From Planctomycetota bacterium (GTDB taxonomy: Bacteria > Planctomycetota > Phycisphaerae > Phycisphaerales > UBA1924), in the NCBI GenBank assembly GCA_003696675.1, contig RFGH01000206.1, positions 1-50,134 of the forward strand: DNA of 50,134 nucleotides, written 5' to 3'. Under the pieces are notes generated by a model. That model saw only the letters and a program-made list of their open reading frames with translations, did not search any database and was not told where the DNA came from. A program made the position numbers and the translations under genes. Positions 16,955 to 25,750 of this stretch are shown piece by piece. Position 1 is the first letter of the stretch. Each line of letters starts with the position of its first letter.

Positions 16955-17959
16955 TCAGCCCCGCAGCTGCAAATCCCGGAACAACCCCCGGCAGAACGCC
17001 AGGTCCTCGGCGGTGAACGCCGGGTCGGCGCCCGCCTTGACATTGCAGCGGGCCTGGCGCTCGTTGCGGAAGCCCGGAATGGCGCAGGCCACATGCTCGT
17101 GCCCGAGCACGAAGCGCAGGGCGGCCGAGGCGAGGGCCTCGGTCGAGTCGCCGAAGCGGGCCTTGAGGTCGGCGAGCTTGGGCTGGATCTGGCGGAGTCG
17201 TTCGGGCGCGAAGTCCTCGCTGCCGCCGCGGATGTCGCCCTTGTCGAACTTGGGCGGGTTGGCGGGGTCGAACTTGTCGAGCAGCAGTCCCTGGGCCAGC
17301 GGGGAGAAGGCGACGAAGGTGATGCCGTTGGCGGCCATGAGATCCTGCACCTTCGAGCCCGGGCGGATGAAGTTGTCGAAGAGCATGCTGGCCCAGCTCT
17401 GGAAGACCTGGGGCTTGAGCACCTTGACCGAGCGTTCGAAGCCCGCGTCGGAGTAGGCGCTCTGGCCGATGACGCGGATCTTGCCTTCCTTCTTCAGCGC
17501 ATGCATGGTCTCGGCGGCGTCGGGGAGGTTGCCGGGCTTGCCGTCGTCGGCCCACAGGTCGTTGTGCAGGTAGTAGATGTCGATCGCGTCGACGCCGAGG
17601 TTGCGCAGGCTCTGCTCGCACTGGTGGCGGATGTTGTGCGGCTCGTAGGCGTGCTCGCCCGTGCCGCGGTGCCAGCCGACCTTGGTGGCGATGGTCAGGG
17701 TGCCGGGCTTGACGCCGAGCTTCTTCAGGCAATCGCGGAGCATCCGTTCGGCCCGCCCGTTGCCGTAGACGTCGGCGTTGTCGAAGTGGGTGACGCCGGC
17801 GTCGAGCCCGGCCTTGATGCCGGCGAGGATCTCGTCCTCGTTCACGTCGGACCAGCCGACGGGGTTGCCCTCCGACCAGTTGGGCCCGCCCATGGTCCAG
17901 CAGCCGAAGCCGATCTCGGACACGGACAGACCGGAGTTTCCGACGGGGCGCTGCTGCAT
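16955..17959 (-). CDS. Aldo/keto reductase
   Basis: A 334-residue NADPH-dependent oxidoreductase with a TIM-barrel fold. The catalytic tetrad is visible: Asp60 and Tyr65 in HFDNADVYG, Lys93 in IATKVGW and His132 in YYLHND. The cofactor-binding C-terminal part includes AFSPLAQGLLLDKF and CAIPGFRN. The opening GNSGLSVSEIGFGCWTMGG is that of general aldo/keto reductases of the AKR11/13-like type. The substrate is not readable. GGAAG lies upstream of the ATG. It follows the FHA kinase gene by 43 nt and could be read from the same transcript. Confidence 0.92.
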   Translation of the reverse strand: MQQRPVGNSGLSVSEIGFGCWTMGGPNWSEGNPVGWSDVNEDEILAGIKAGLDAGVTHFDNADVYGNGRAERMLRDCLKKLGVKPGTLTIATKVGWHRGTGEHAYEPHNIRHQCEQSLRNLGVDAIDIYYLHNDLWADDGKPGNLPDAAETMHALKKEGKIRVIGQSAYSDAGFERSVKVLKPQVFQSWASMLFDNFIRPGSKVQDLMAANGITFVAFSPLAQGLLLDKFDPANPPKFDKGDIRGGSEDFAPERLRQIQPKLADLKARFGDSTEALASAALRFVLGHEHVACAIPGFRNERQARCNVKAGADPAFTAEDLAFCRGLFRDLQLRG

Positions 17960-18002
17960 GGGGTCATTCTTCCGCTTCAGACAGATAAATGAACAGTAGC
18001 CG

Positions 18003-19694
18003 TCACGGCCCGGGGAACATCGACTTCATCGCCGGCTTGTCGTTGGCGGTCGCCGAGGGATCGATCTGCGCGTCGAGGTCGGCCGGCAGCAGCACGCGGA
18101 ACACCGTGCCCTGGCCCCGCTTGGATTCGACCCGGATGCGCCCCCGGTGCTCGTAGACGATCCGCTTGGTCACCGCCAGCCCGAGGCCCGTACCGCGGAT
18201 GCCCTTGGTGGTGTTGAACGGCTCGAAGATCCACGCCAGCTTGTCCGGCGGGATGCCCGGGCCGTTGTCGATCACATTGATCTCGACATGCGGCGGGGTG
18301 GTGGCGTTAGGGCGCTTAGGGTCCATCAGCGGCTTGGCCTCGCGGAACACCACCCGCACCGTGACCACCCCGGAGTCCTTCTCGACGGCCTCGACCGCGT
18401 TGATCAGCAGGTTCATCAGCGCCTGGTGGATCAGGCCGGGGTCGACCGCGATGGGCGGCATCTCGGGGTCGGCGTCGACCAGCACGGCAATATTCTTCTC
18501 GGAGCGGGTCGCCTCGACGAGCTGCACGCATTCTTCGACGATGGTGTTGATGCGGGTCAGCTCGAGGTTGAGCTGCAGTTTGCGCCCGAAGGCGAGCATG
18601 TTCATCGTCAGCCCGACGATGCGGTCGAGATTGCGACGCAGGATGCCCCAGCCGTTGCGGGCGATGTCGAGGTCGCCCTTGTTCAGCCCGATCTCGACAA
18701 CATCCGCCCCGCCGCGGAGGCCCTGGAGGATGTTCTTGATCGAGTGGGAAAGACTGGCGACGGTCTCGCCGATGGCGGCAAGCCGCTCGTTGTTCATCCG
18801 CTTGAGGTGCTCCTCGGCGTTGGCCAGGGCCAGGCCCGTGTGCTGCCCGATGGCGTTGAGCAGGGCGAGCTGCTCCTCCGTGAAGGCGTGGTGCACCGTG
18901 GACGAGTCGATGTAGATCGCGCCGAAGTTCTGCTCGTCGAAGGTGATGGGCGAGCAGATGGCGCTGCGGATCTGGTACTGCTGCACCGAATCGCCCATGG
19001 CGAAGCGGGGGTCGGTCATCGCGTTGGAACTCAGCACACCCTCGCCGTTGATCGCGGCCCGCAGGATGGTCCGCGAGACATGGATGCGGGCGTCGTCGTC
19101 GTTCTTGGGCGGGTCACGATACTTGATCACGCCGGGGACCAGGTCGGCGTCGGGCGTCTCGCCCGGGATCATCACCACGCCGCGTTCGGGGCGGAACTCA
19201 TCGAACACGAGATCCAGAACGGCCTCGAGCAGCTCGCGCTTGTTGGTCAGCCGGGCGGTCAGGGCGGTGAGTTGGTAGATGACGCGCAGGTGTTCGGCCG
19301 CCGCCTCGGCGGTGGTCTCCGAGTCCGAGGACAACCGGCGCGCCTCCACCTCCGTCTGCTGTTCGCCATCGGCGGTGATCATCACCGCCGGCTCGCCCGG
19401 GGTGGTGTCCGGCCCGAAGAGCAGCACGGTGGCGCCCACCCGGATCTGGTCGCCCGGTTCGAGCCGGATGCGCTCGCGGATCTGCACGCCGTTGATCCAG
19501 GTGCCGTTCTGGCTCTGAAGGTCGCGGATGTACCAGATGTCGCCGTCGGGCGTCAGTTCGGCGTGCCGGCGGGACACCGTGTTGTCCGTGATGGGCAACG
19601 CTTCGGACGACCGGCCCAGCAGCTGGGGCAGGTCCTTGGGAAGCCCGAACCGCTTGCCGGCGTCGGGCCCATCGATGACGAGCAGAGAGAGCAC
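18003..19694 (-). CDS. FHA-GAF sensor histidine kinase
   Basis: A 563-residue soluble kinase without transmembrane segments. The FHA domain spans residues 1-95 (LGRSS, SRRHAE, NGTWING motifs, all phosphothreonine-binding positions kept). A GAF domain covers about 140-295, and HisKA has His317 in SLSHSIKN. The HATPase domain has an N-box (LINAVEAV), G1 DNGPGIP and G2 GTGLGLAVTKRI. It probably reads phosphorylated partners through FHA and a small ligand through GAF. No response regulator is adjacent. The GTG start at 19694 is placed by the FHA first strand (LSLLVIDGP) and by TATGGT exactly 6 nt upstream. The longer frame back to 19871 runs over the divergent holA gene and is not real. Confidence 0.88.
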   Translation of the reverse strand: MLSLLVIDGPDAGKRFGLPKDLPQLLGRSSEALPITDNTVSRRHAELTPDGDIWYIRDLQSQNGTWINGVQIRERIRLEPGDQIRVGATVLLFGPDTTPGEPAVMITADGEQQTEVEARRLSSDSETTAEAAAEHLRVIYQLTALTARLTNKRELLEAVLDLVFDEFRPERGVVMIPGETPDADLVPGVIKYRDPPKNDDDARIHVSRTILRAAINGEGVLSSNAMTDPRFAMGDSVQQYQIRSAICSPITFDEQNFGAIYIDSSTVHHAFTEEQLALLNAIGQHTGLALANAEEHLKRMNNERLAAIGETVASLSHSIKNILQGLRGGADVVEIGLNKGDLDIARNGWGILRRNLDRIVGLTMNMLAFGRKLQLNLELTRINTIVEECVQLVEATRSEKNIAVLVDADPEMPPIAVDPGLIHQALMNLLINAVEAVEKDSGVVTVRVVFREAKPLMDPKRPNATTPPHVEINVIDNGPGIPPDKLAWIFEPFNTTKGIRGTGLGLAVTKRIVYEHRGRIRVESKRGQGTVFRVLLPADLDAQIDPSATANDKPAMKSMFPGP

Positions 19695-19700
19695 GCCACA

Positions 19701-19730
19701 ACCATACGGAATCCGCGGGCACCGTACAAT
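19701..19730. promoter_or_regulatory. Overlapping divergent leaderless promoters (FHA kinase / holA)
   Basis: Only 42 nt separate the two start codons. Minus strand: TTGTAC (19724-19729), 17 nt, TATGGT (19701-19706), 6 nt, GTG. Plus strand: TACAAT (19725-19730), 6 nt, ATG of holA. The holA -10 and the kinase -35 occupy the same bases, so the two promoters should exclude each other. Confidence 0.45.
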
Positions 19731-19736
19731 GCTCCG

Positions 19737-20735
19737 ATGGCTCGCAAGCCCGCCAAATCTCCATCCCGCATGCCCACCGCCGAGGACCGCGTCGTCGTCT
19801 TGGTCGGCAAGGAACTGTTCCTGCGGACCGAATACACCGATTACCTGCGCAAGCTGCTCAAGGCGGCCCACGGGGACTGCGAGTTCGTCAAGTTCGAGGG
19901 CGAGCAGGCCAACCCCGCCGAGGTGCTCGACGAGTGCCGATCATTCGGGCTGATGGCCACCCACAAACTCATCGTGGTCGACGAAGCGGATAGCTTCGTC
20001 AACACCAACACCCGCCCGATGCTTGAGCGTTACTGCCAATCGCCCTCACAGCAGGCCACGCTCGTACTCCGGGCCAACACCTGGCGGACGGGCAACCTCG
20101 ACAAGCTCATCGAGAAGATCGGCGCCGTGATCAAGTGCGACGAGGTCGACGCGGACATGGCCGCCAAGTGGGCCGTCCGCCGGGCCGAGAAGACCCACCG
20201 AGCCAAGATCGATCTCCGCACCGCCTACCTGCTCATCGAGCGATCGGGATGCGACCTCGGGCGGCTGGACTCCGATCTGGGCAAGCTGGCCGCGGCCGCC
20301 GGCGAGGGCGGAGCCATCACGCCCCAACTGATCAACGAGCTTGTCGGCCTGACCCGGGAAGAAGACGCGTGGGGCCTGCAGTCGCTGGTGCTCGCGGGCG
20401 ACCCCGCCACGCTGCTCAAAGAACTCCGCGTGGTGATGGGCAACAGCAAATCCGATATGTCGGTCGTCGTGTGTTACGCCCTGACCGATCTGGCCCGCAA
20501 GCTGGCGTGGGCGGCCGAGGGGCTCGGACAGCGAAAGAGCCCCGTGCAGATCAGCAAGGAACTTGGACTTTGGAACGACGCGCAGGGCGCCATCATCGAC
20601 GCCGCCCGACGCATCGGACCCGCCAAGGCCCGCCGGCTGTTCGACCGGGCGATCGGCGTCGACGCCGGCATCAAGTCCGGTTTGGACGCCGAGATCGCCA
20701 TCGAAACCCTCGCGCTCGAGATGGTCACCGCCTGA
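19737..20735 (+). CDS. holA: DNA polymerase III delta subunit
   Basis: A 332-residue clamp-loader subunit that opens the beta clamp (dnaN lies about 10 kb away in this window). Family features are an N-terminal RecA-like lobe without Walker A (VVVLVGKELFLRTEYTDYL), VLDECRSFGLMATHKLIVVDEAD (the usual F/L-x-x-x-KLV-V motif), LDKLIEKIGAVIKCDEVD, a lid region with LLIERSGCDLGRLDSDLGKLA, and the C-terminal collar helices. The start is the ATG at 19737, just after the divergent kinase promoter. TACAAT lies 6 nt upstream and there is no Shine-Dalgarno. The very long frame that begins at 18147 is a shadow of the kinase. Confidence 0.85.
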   Translation: MARKPAKSPSRMPTAEDRVVVLVGKELFLRTEYTDYLRKLLKAAHGDCEFVKFEGEQANPAEVLDECRSFGLMATHKLIVVDEADSFVNTNTRPMLERYCQSPSQQATLVLRANTWRTGNLDKLIEKIGAVIKCDEVDADMAAKWAVRRAEKTHRAKIDLRTAYLLIERSGCDLGRLDSDLGKLAAAAGEGGAITPQLINELVGLTREEDAWGLQSLVLAGDPATLLKELRVVMGNSKSDMSVVVCYALTDLARKLAWAAEGLGQRKSPVQISKELGLWNDAQGAIIDAARRIGPAKARRLFDRAIGVDAGIKSGLDAEIAIETLALEMVTA

Positions 20736-20870
20736 TCCTCGATAAACCGGGCCTTTGCGGCCGATGTGTGATGATGGCGGTCCCCTGTGGCGGTACGCTT
20801 AGAACGACTGAGGCGCGGAGCGCCCGGGATGCCCGGCACTGTCCGGGACAGAGAGAGCAGGAGGCTCGCG

Positions 20871-22148
20871 ATGCCCAACCAAACAACCCCGCTAGGCAGC
20901 CGGCCCCCGCGGACGCTGCTGTGCGCCGGGCTGGCCATCGGGATTGCGTTCTTCGCCCTGACCGGCTGCGCCAACCGTCGTGCCGATCGGGGCGACAAGT
21001 CCGTCGGCGCCACCAATGCCGGCCTCCAGGCCCTGATCGGCGACGACGAGGCCCCCACCATCGCCGATCTCCCGCCCGACGACTTCGAGACCACCCGCCG
21101 ACGCATCGAAGAATCCGCGGCCCTGCTCGAGCAGGCACTCGCCGAATCATCCACACGCGTCGCCCGCACGCCCGACGGACCGGCGTACACACGGCACGGC
21201 GAGCGGGCTCACGACGATCAGCCCGCGATCACCGAGATCGACCCCATGCATGGGGACGATCCCGAGCCCGGCGAGGCCACCCGCTTCTCCCTGCTCGACG
21301 AGATCGGCGACCAATCCGCGGATCCGACGGCACCCCCCCCGGATGTTGGGGGCTTGGCAGAAGGAACCACGCCGGTCGATCCAGCGAAGGACGCTGCTTC
21401 GCCCGCATCGGACCCCGAACAACGCAAGCAGCAGTTGGTCGAAGAACTGGTCGGCGTGCTGGTCAGTCTGGCCCGTTCCGGCGATGCGCCGGGCTCGGCG
21501 GCGCTCGCGCTGGCCGGGCTGGAGACACTCCGCCCGCAGGCGCTCGAGGAGCTCAAGGCCGAGGGGCTGCTCTCCGACGCCGAGATCGCCTCGCTTGACG
21601 CGGCCCGCCAGATGTTCGATGCCCTGCGGGCCGACGGCGGGATCGCCGACCCGTCCCGCATCTCCGAAGTCCTCGAACGCATCCGTCAGGATCTCGTCGC
21701 CCGCGCCGGGCTGCGCATTGTGCGTGCCGAACTCTGCACCCGTGTTCTGGGCTACGGACGCTACGAAACCTTCGAGAGCAACCGCTTCATCGCCGGCCAA
21801 CCCATCCAGGTCATCATCTATACCGAAGTCGACGGCTACACCCACCGCGAGACGACCGGGCCCGACGGCGAACCGCGGTACGAGGTCGAGCTGTCGCAGC
21901 GGCTGGAGCTCTATCACATCGCCGATGACCTGAACACCTGGAATCGGGCCGCCGAGAGCGACAAAACCGTGTCACGCAACCGGGTGCGCGACTACTACCT
22001 GATCAACCAGGTCACCCTCCCACGCAATCTCACCATCGGCAAGTACCACCTGAAGGTCGTAATGCGTGATCTGGTCGGGGGTTCGATGGCTGAGGCGATC
22101 ATCCCAATTGAAGTTGTGGCGAGCACCCGGGCCAACGCGCGCCCGTGA
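20871..22148 (+). CDS. Lipoprotein of unknown function
   Basis: A 425-residue lipoprotein: signal with lipobox ALTGC (Cys about 29), then a long low-complexity acidic, Pro-rich region (about 60-190) and a folded C-terminal half. The latter has helices (QLVEELVGVLVSLARSG, ALEELKAEGLLSDAEIASL) followed by a beta-rich domain with YGRYETFESNRFIAGQPIQ, VIIYTEVDGY and LTIGKYHLKVVMRDLVG. It reads like a carbohydrate- or matrix-contacting domain, but no family is recognised. A strong Shine-Dalgarno (AGGAGG) fixes the start at 20871. It stands 135 nt downstream of holA and may share its transcript. Confidence 0.75.
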   Translation: MPNQTTPLGSRPPRTLLCAGLAIGIAFFALTGCANRRADRGDKSVGATNAGLQALIGDDEAPTIADLPPDDFETTRRRIEESAALLEQALAESSTRVARTPDGPAYTRHGERAHDDQPAITEIDPMHGDDPEPGEATRFSLLDEIGDQSADPTAPPPDVGGLAEGTTPVDPAKDAASPASDPEQRKQQLVEELVGVLVSLARSGDAPGSAALALAGLETLRPQALEELKAEGLLSDAEIASLDAARQMFDALRADGGIADPSRISEVLERIRQDLVARAGLRIVRAELCTRVLGYGRYETFESNRFIAGQPIQVIIYTEVDGYTHRETTGPDGEPRYEVELSQRLELYHIADDLNTWNRAAESDKTVSRNRVRDYYLINQVTLPRNLTIGKYHLKVVMRDLVGGSMAEAIIPIEVVASTRANARP

Positions 22149-22464
22149 CGCCGACCGCCGATCGGGGTGCATGTGCCCGACCCCCTGCCAGAACGGCAGG
22201 GATCATCCGTACGCCCTTTGTTGGTAAGTGGCTGGAAACACTCGCCTTAGCCTTCCCGCCCCCGGTTTTTGCGGGTTCCTGCACTTCGGGCAACTGGCAC
22301 GCCCCGTGCAGCCGATATATCGGAGGCATCCGTCCGCCCCCACGCGAGAAATGATCCGAGGGGGTGTCCGGAACGAACAGTCTCCGGGGGACGCGCGTTC
22401 ACCCTCCGGCGGACGACCCTGGACCCCGGACCGCACGGGCGAGGATCCGCCCGGGAGAAACCGC
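22149..22464 (+). other. 316-nt leader/intergenic region before clpC
   Basis: No convincing gene. It holds a hairpin CCCTGCC/GGCAGGG (22183-22201, no T-tract) after the lipoprotein gene, and a perfect 12-bp palindrome CCGATATATCGG (22312-22323), about 140 nt before the clpC start, that could be an operator. I found neither a CtsR-type heptanucleotide repeat nor a CIRCE element. Confidence 0.4.
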
Positions 22465-25017
22465 ATGTTCGAACGATTCACAGACCGTGCCCGCAAGGTG
22501 ATGGCCCTGGCCAACCAGGAAGCCCAGCGGTTCAACCACGAATACATCGGCACCGAGCACATCCTGCTCGGGCTGGTCAAGGAAGGCTCCGGCGTCGGTG
22601 CCAATGTGCTCAAAAACCTCGATGTGGACCTGCGCAAGGTCCGCCTCGAGGTCGAGAAGCTGGTCCGCGCCGGGCCAGAGATGGTCACCATGGGCAAACT
22701 GCCCCAGACCCCCCGCGCCAAGAAGGTGATCGAGTACGCGATCGAGGAGGCGCGGAACCTCAACCACAACTATGTCGGCACCGAGCACCTGCTGCTCGGT
22801 CTGCTGCGTGAGCACGACGGCGTGGCCGCCCAGGTGCTGATGAACCTCGGGCTCAAGCTCGAGGAGGTCCGCGAGGAGGTGCTCAACCTGCTCGGGGCCG
22901 GCGCCGAATCCGAGGCCGAGTCCGCCGGCGCCGAGCCCGGCTCGCCCGCCAGCGAGGGCAAGTCCAAGGGCAAGAGCAAAACCCCCGCGCTCGATTCGTT
23001 CGGGCGCGACCTGACCGAACTGGCCAGGGACGGCCAGCTCGATCCGGTCATCGGGCGGGCGCACGAGATCGAGCGCCTCACCCAGGTCCTCTGCCGCCGC
23101 ACCAAGAACAACCCCGTCCTGCTCGGCGAAGCCGGCGTGGGCAAGACCGCGATCGTCGAGGGTCTGGCCCAGCGCATCGTCGCCCAGGATGTCCCGGACA
23201 TCCTGCATGACAAGCGACTGGTCGTGCTGGATCTGGCGATGATGGTCGCCGGAACGAAGTACCGCGGGCAGTTCGAGGAGCGTATCAAGGCCGTGATGAA
23301 CGAGGTCCGCCGCGCGGGCAATGTCATCCTGTTCATCGACGAACTCCACACCCTGGTCGGCGCAGGCGGCGCGGAGGGCGCCATCGACGCGTCCAATGTG
23401 CTCAAGCCGGCGCTCGCCCGCGGCGAGATCCAGTGCGTCGGCGCGACCACCTTCGACGAGTACCGCAAGTACATCGAGAAAGACGCCGCCCTGGCCCGAC
23501 GGTTCCAATCCATCCCGGTCGACCCGCCGAACAACGAGCAGGCGATCGAGATCCTGAAGGGCGTGCGCGACAAGTACGAGGAGCACCACCGCGTCAAGAT
23601 CACCGACGAGGCGATCCGCGCCGCGGTCGAACTCTCGGGACGCTATATCACCGGGCGCGTCCAGCCCGACAAGTCCATCGATGTGCTCGACGAGGCGGGC
23701 GCCCGCGTACGCATCAAGAGCATGAGCAAGCCGCCGAATCTCGCGGACATCGAGGCCGAAATCGAGAAACTCACGATCGCCAAGGACGACGCGGTCAAGA
23801 ACGCCGACTACGAAAAGGCGGCCGAGCTCCGCGACCAGGCCGAGCAACTCAAGCGCAAGAAGGAAAGCATCCAGGCCGAGTGGCGCGCCAAGCAGCAGGA
23901 AGCCAGCGGCGTCGTCGACGAGGAAGTCATCGCCGAGGTCGTCAGCAAGATGACCGGCGTGCCCCTCCAGAAGCTCGAAAAGGAAGAAGCAGCCCGCCTG
24001 CTCGCCCTCGAGGCCGAACTGCACAAGAAGGTCATCAGCCAGGACGACGCCATCAAGGCGATCGCCAAGTCCATCCGGCGCGCCCGCGCCGGGCTCAAGG
24101 ACCCCAAGCGCCCCATGGGCAGCTTCATCTTCGTCGGCCCCTCCGGCGTGGGTAAGACCCTGCTCAGCAAGGCCCTGGCCGAGTTCATGTTCGGCGACGC
24201 CGACGCGCTCGTGCACCTCGACATGTCCGAGTACATGGAGAAGCACACCGTCTCCCGCCTCGTCGGCGCCCCTCCCGGCTATGTCGGGTACGAAGAGGGC
24301 GGCCAGCTCACCGAGCAGATCCGCCGGCGCCCCTACGCCGTCGTCCTGCTCGACGAGGTCGAGAAGGCACACCCGGATGTGTTCAACATGCTCCTCCAGA
24401 TCATGGAGGAAGGCCGCCTCACCGACTCGTTCGGACGCCACGTCGACTTCCGCAACACCATCCTGATCATGACCAGCAACATCGGCGCGGACCTGATCAA
24501 GGGCGGCGGCGGGTTCGGCTTCGGCAAGCACACGGCCGACAACCAGTTCGATTCGATCAAGACGGTCCTGATGAAGGAGATCGAGCGGTTCTTCCGCCCC
24601 GAGTTCATCAACCGACTCGACGATGTCATCGTGTTCCGCCCGCTGACCCGCGACGACCTCGTGCAGATCGTCGAGTACGAGACCGCTAAGGTCGCCGAGC
24701 GGATCAAGGAGCAGGGCCTCGTGCTCGAGCTCGATCAGGCCGCCAAGGACTTCCTGATCGAGAAGGGCTACAACCCAGACTTCGGCGCCCGACCGCTCCG
24801 CCGCGCGATCGGAACCTACATCGAGGACCCACTGTCCGAGATGCTGCTCTCCGGCGAACTCCACGGCATGACCCACATCGCGGCCACCCGTGTGGGCACC
24901 GAGGACAAACTCAGCTTCAACCCCCGCTCGGAAGCCTCCCCGGTCGCCGCCGAGCCGGAAACTACCGAGAAAAAGGCCGAGACCGCCGCCAACGGGTCCG
25001 AGACCCAGTCCACCTGA
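22465..25017 (+). CDS. clpC: ATP-dependent Clp protease ATP-binding subunit ClpC
   Basis: An 850-residue Hsp100 unfoldase that feeds substrates to ClpP. Domains in order: double Clp-N repeat (1-145, [20 protein letters not shown]); AAA-1 with Walker A GEAGVGKT at about 220 and Walker [10 protein letters not shown]; a short UVR-containing middle domain at about 425-475 ([21 protein letters not shown]), which marks ClpC rather than ClpB; and AAA-2 with GPSGVGKT at about 558 and [11 protein letters not shown]. The C-terminal D2-small domain is followed by a nonconserved Ala/Glu-rich tail. GGGAG lies before the ATG at 22465; the frame upstream is leader. No mcsA/mcsB/ctsR neighbours, so regulation differs from Firmicutes. 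A terminator follows. Confidence 0.96.
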   Translation: MFERFTDRARKVMALANQEAQRFNHEYIGTEHILLGLVKEGSGVGANVLKNLDVDLRKVRLEVEKLVRAGPEMVTMGKLPQTPRAKKVIEYAIEEARNLNHNYVGTEHLLLGLLREHDGVAAQVLMNLGLKLEEVREEVLNLLGAGAESEAESAGAEPGSPASEGKSKGKSKTPALDSFGRDLTELARDGQLDPVIGRAHEIERLTQVLCRRTKNNPVLLGEAGVGKTAIVEGLAQRIVAQDVPDILHDKRLVVLDLAMMVAGTKYRGQFEERIKAVMNEVRRAGNVILFIDELHTLVGAGGAEGAIDASNVLKPALARGEIQCVGATTFDEYRKYIEKDAALARRFQSIPVDPPNNEQAIEILKGVRDKYEEHHRVKITDEAIRAAVELSGRYITGRVQPDKSIDVLDEAGARVRIKSMSKPPNLADIEAEIEKLTIAKDDAVKNADYEKAAELRDQAEQLKRKKESIQAEWRAKQQEASGVVDEEVIAEVVSKMTGVPLQKLEKEEAARLLALEAELHKKVISQDDAIKAIAKSIRRARAGLKDPKRPMGSFIFVGPSGVGKTLLSKALAEFMFGDADALVHLDMSEYMEKHTVSRLVGAPPGYVGYEEGGQLTEQIRRRPYAVVLLDEVEKAHPDVFNMLLQIMEEGRLTDSFGRHVDFRNTILIMTSNIGADLIKGGGGFGFGKHTADNQFDSIKTVLMKEIERFFRPEFINRLDDVIVFRPLTRDDLVQIVEYETAKVAERIKEQGLVLELDQAAKDFLIEKGYNPDFGARPLRRAIGTYIEDPLSEMLLSGELHGMTHIAATRVGTEDKLSFNPRSEASPVAAEPETTEKKAETAANGSETQST

Positions 25018-25043
25018 CCCCCCGGCCAACCCCGACCCCGCCC

Positions 25044-25076
25044 GGCCCGCCTCCCTCCGAGGCGGGCCTTTTCTTT
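25044..25076 (+). terminator. Rho-independent terminator after clpC
   Basis: A perfect 10-bp stem GGCCCGCCTC/GAGGCGGGCC with a 5-nt loop is followed by TTTTCTTT, 27 nt after the clpC stop. Confidence 0.9.
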
Positions 25077-25111
25077 GAGCCGGACCCGCAACCGCAGGGA
25101 CACCGCTGGGA

Positions 25112-25142
25112 TACACTCTTGAAGAAATGTCTGTTTCTTCAA
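25112..25142 (+). promoter_or_regulatory. Promoter and perfect palindromic operator before the ArsR-type gene
   Basis: A -10-like TACACT (25112-25117) is followed at once by a perfect inverted repeat, TTGAAGAAA-N6-TTTCTTCAA (25119-25142). The repeat covers the predicted start of transcription and the first possible start codon (25127). The arrangement suits autorepression by the winged-helix protein encoded next. Confidence 0.6.
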
Positions 25143-25750
25143 CAATGCCCCCGATCCGCGACCCCCGCCAGACACGGGCCCTCGCCTCGCCGGTCCGCCA
25201 GGAGATCCTCGACGCGATCGAGGGGTCCGGGCCATGCACCGTGGCGCAGGTCGCCGAGCACCTCGCCCGCCCCGCCGACGGCCTGTACTTCCATGTCCGC
25301 GCTCTTGAAAAGGCCGGGCTGCTCCGTCGCACCGGCGAGACCGGCGAGGGCCGCTCGCGGGCGGGCGTGTTCGATGTCCCGGGCCGACCTGTCCGGCTCG
25401 ATTACGCCGGAGGCGGTCGGACACGGACCAGGCGGCTCGGCCCCGTGCTCGACTGTCTGTTGCGCCTGGCCCGACGCGACACGGCGCGGGCGCTGGCGTC
25501 CGGCGACGCCGTGGTCGACGGACCAGCACGCGACCTCTGGGTCGCCCGCGTCCGGGGACGGGTTTCCCAACGCGACCTCGAACGCATCAACGCGCTGCTC
25601 GCGGAGTGCATGGGCATTGTCCGCGATGCGCGATGCGACGACGGGGGGCAGCCCATCGCCCTTGCCTTCGCCCTGACCCCACAGACCCCCGAGCGGAGAC
25701 CGCCGCGGGACAGACCAAAGACCAAGCCACAGACACGGAGCCAATCATGA
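25127..25750 (+). CDS. ArsR-type winged-helix transcriptional regulator
   Basis: Up to 207 residues. The N-terminal part is a winged helix of the ArsR/HTH_20 type: SPVRQEILDAIEGSG, CTVAQVAEHLARPADGLYFHVRALEKAGLLRR (recognition helix about 50-66), then the wing. The C-terminal part is unassigned and mostly helical, ending in a basic, Pro-rich tail. No CxC metal site is visible. Two starts are possible: ATG 25127, inside a palindromic operator, or ATG 25145 just after it. Neither has a Shine-Dalgarno. The stop overlaps the ATG of the aspartic protease gene (ATGA), so both are made together and the regulator may control the protease. Confidence 0.75.
   Translation: MSVSSTMPPIRDPRQTRALASPVRQEILDAIEGSGPCTVAQVAEHLARPADGLYFHVRALEKAGLLRRTGETGEGRSRAGVFDVPGRPVRLDYAGGGRTRTRRLGPVLDCLLRLARRDTARALASGDAVVDGPARDLWVARVRGRVSQRDLERINALLAECMGIVRDARCDDGGQPIALAFALTPQTPERRPPRDRPKTKPQTRSQS

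Noticed and set aside
18147..19736. Plus-strand frame fused upstream of holA
   Set aside because: It lies antisense to the FHA kinase, which has intact FHA, GAF and kinase motifs; the real holA starts at 19737.
22399..25332. Very long minus-strand frame over clpC
   Set aside because: It is an antisense shadow of clpC, rich in Leu/Gly/Asp with no motifs.
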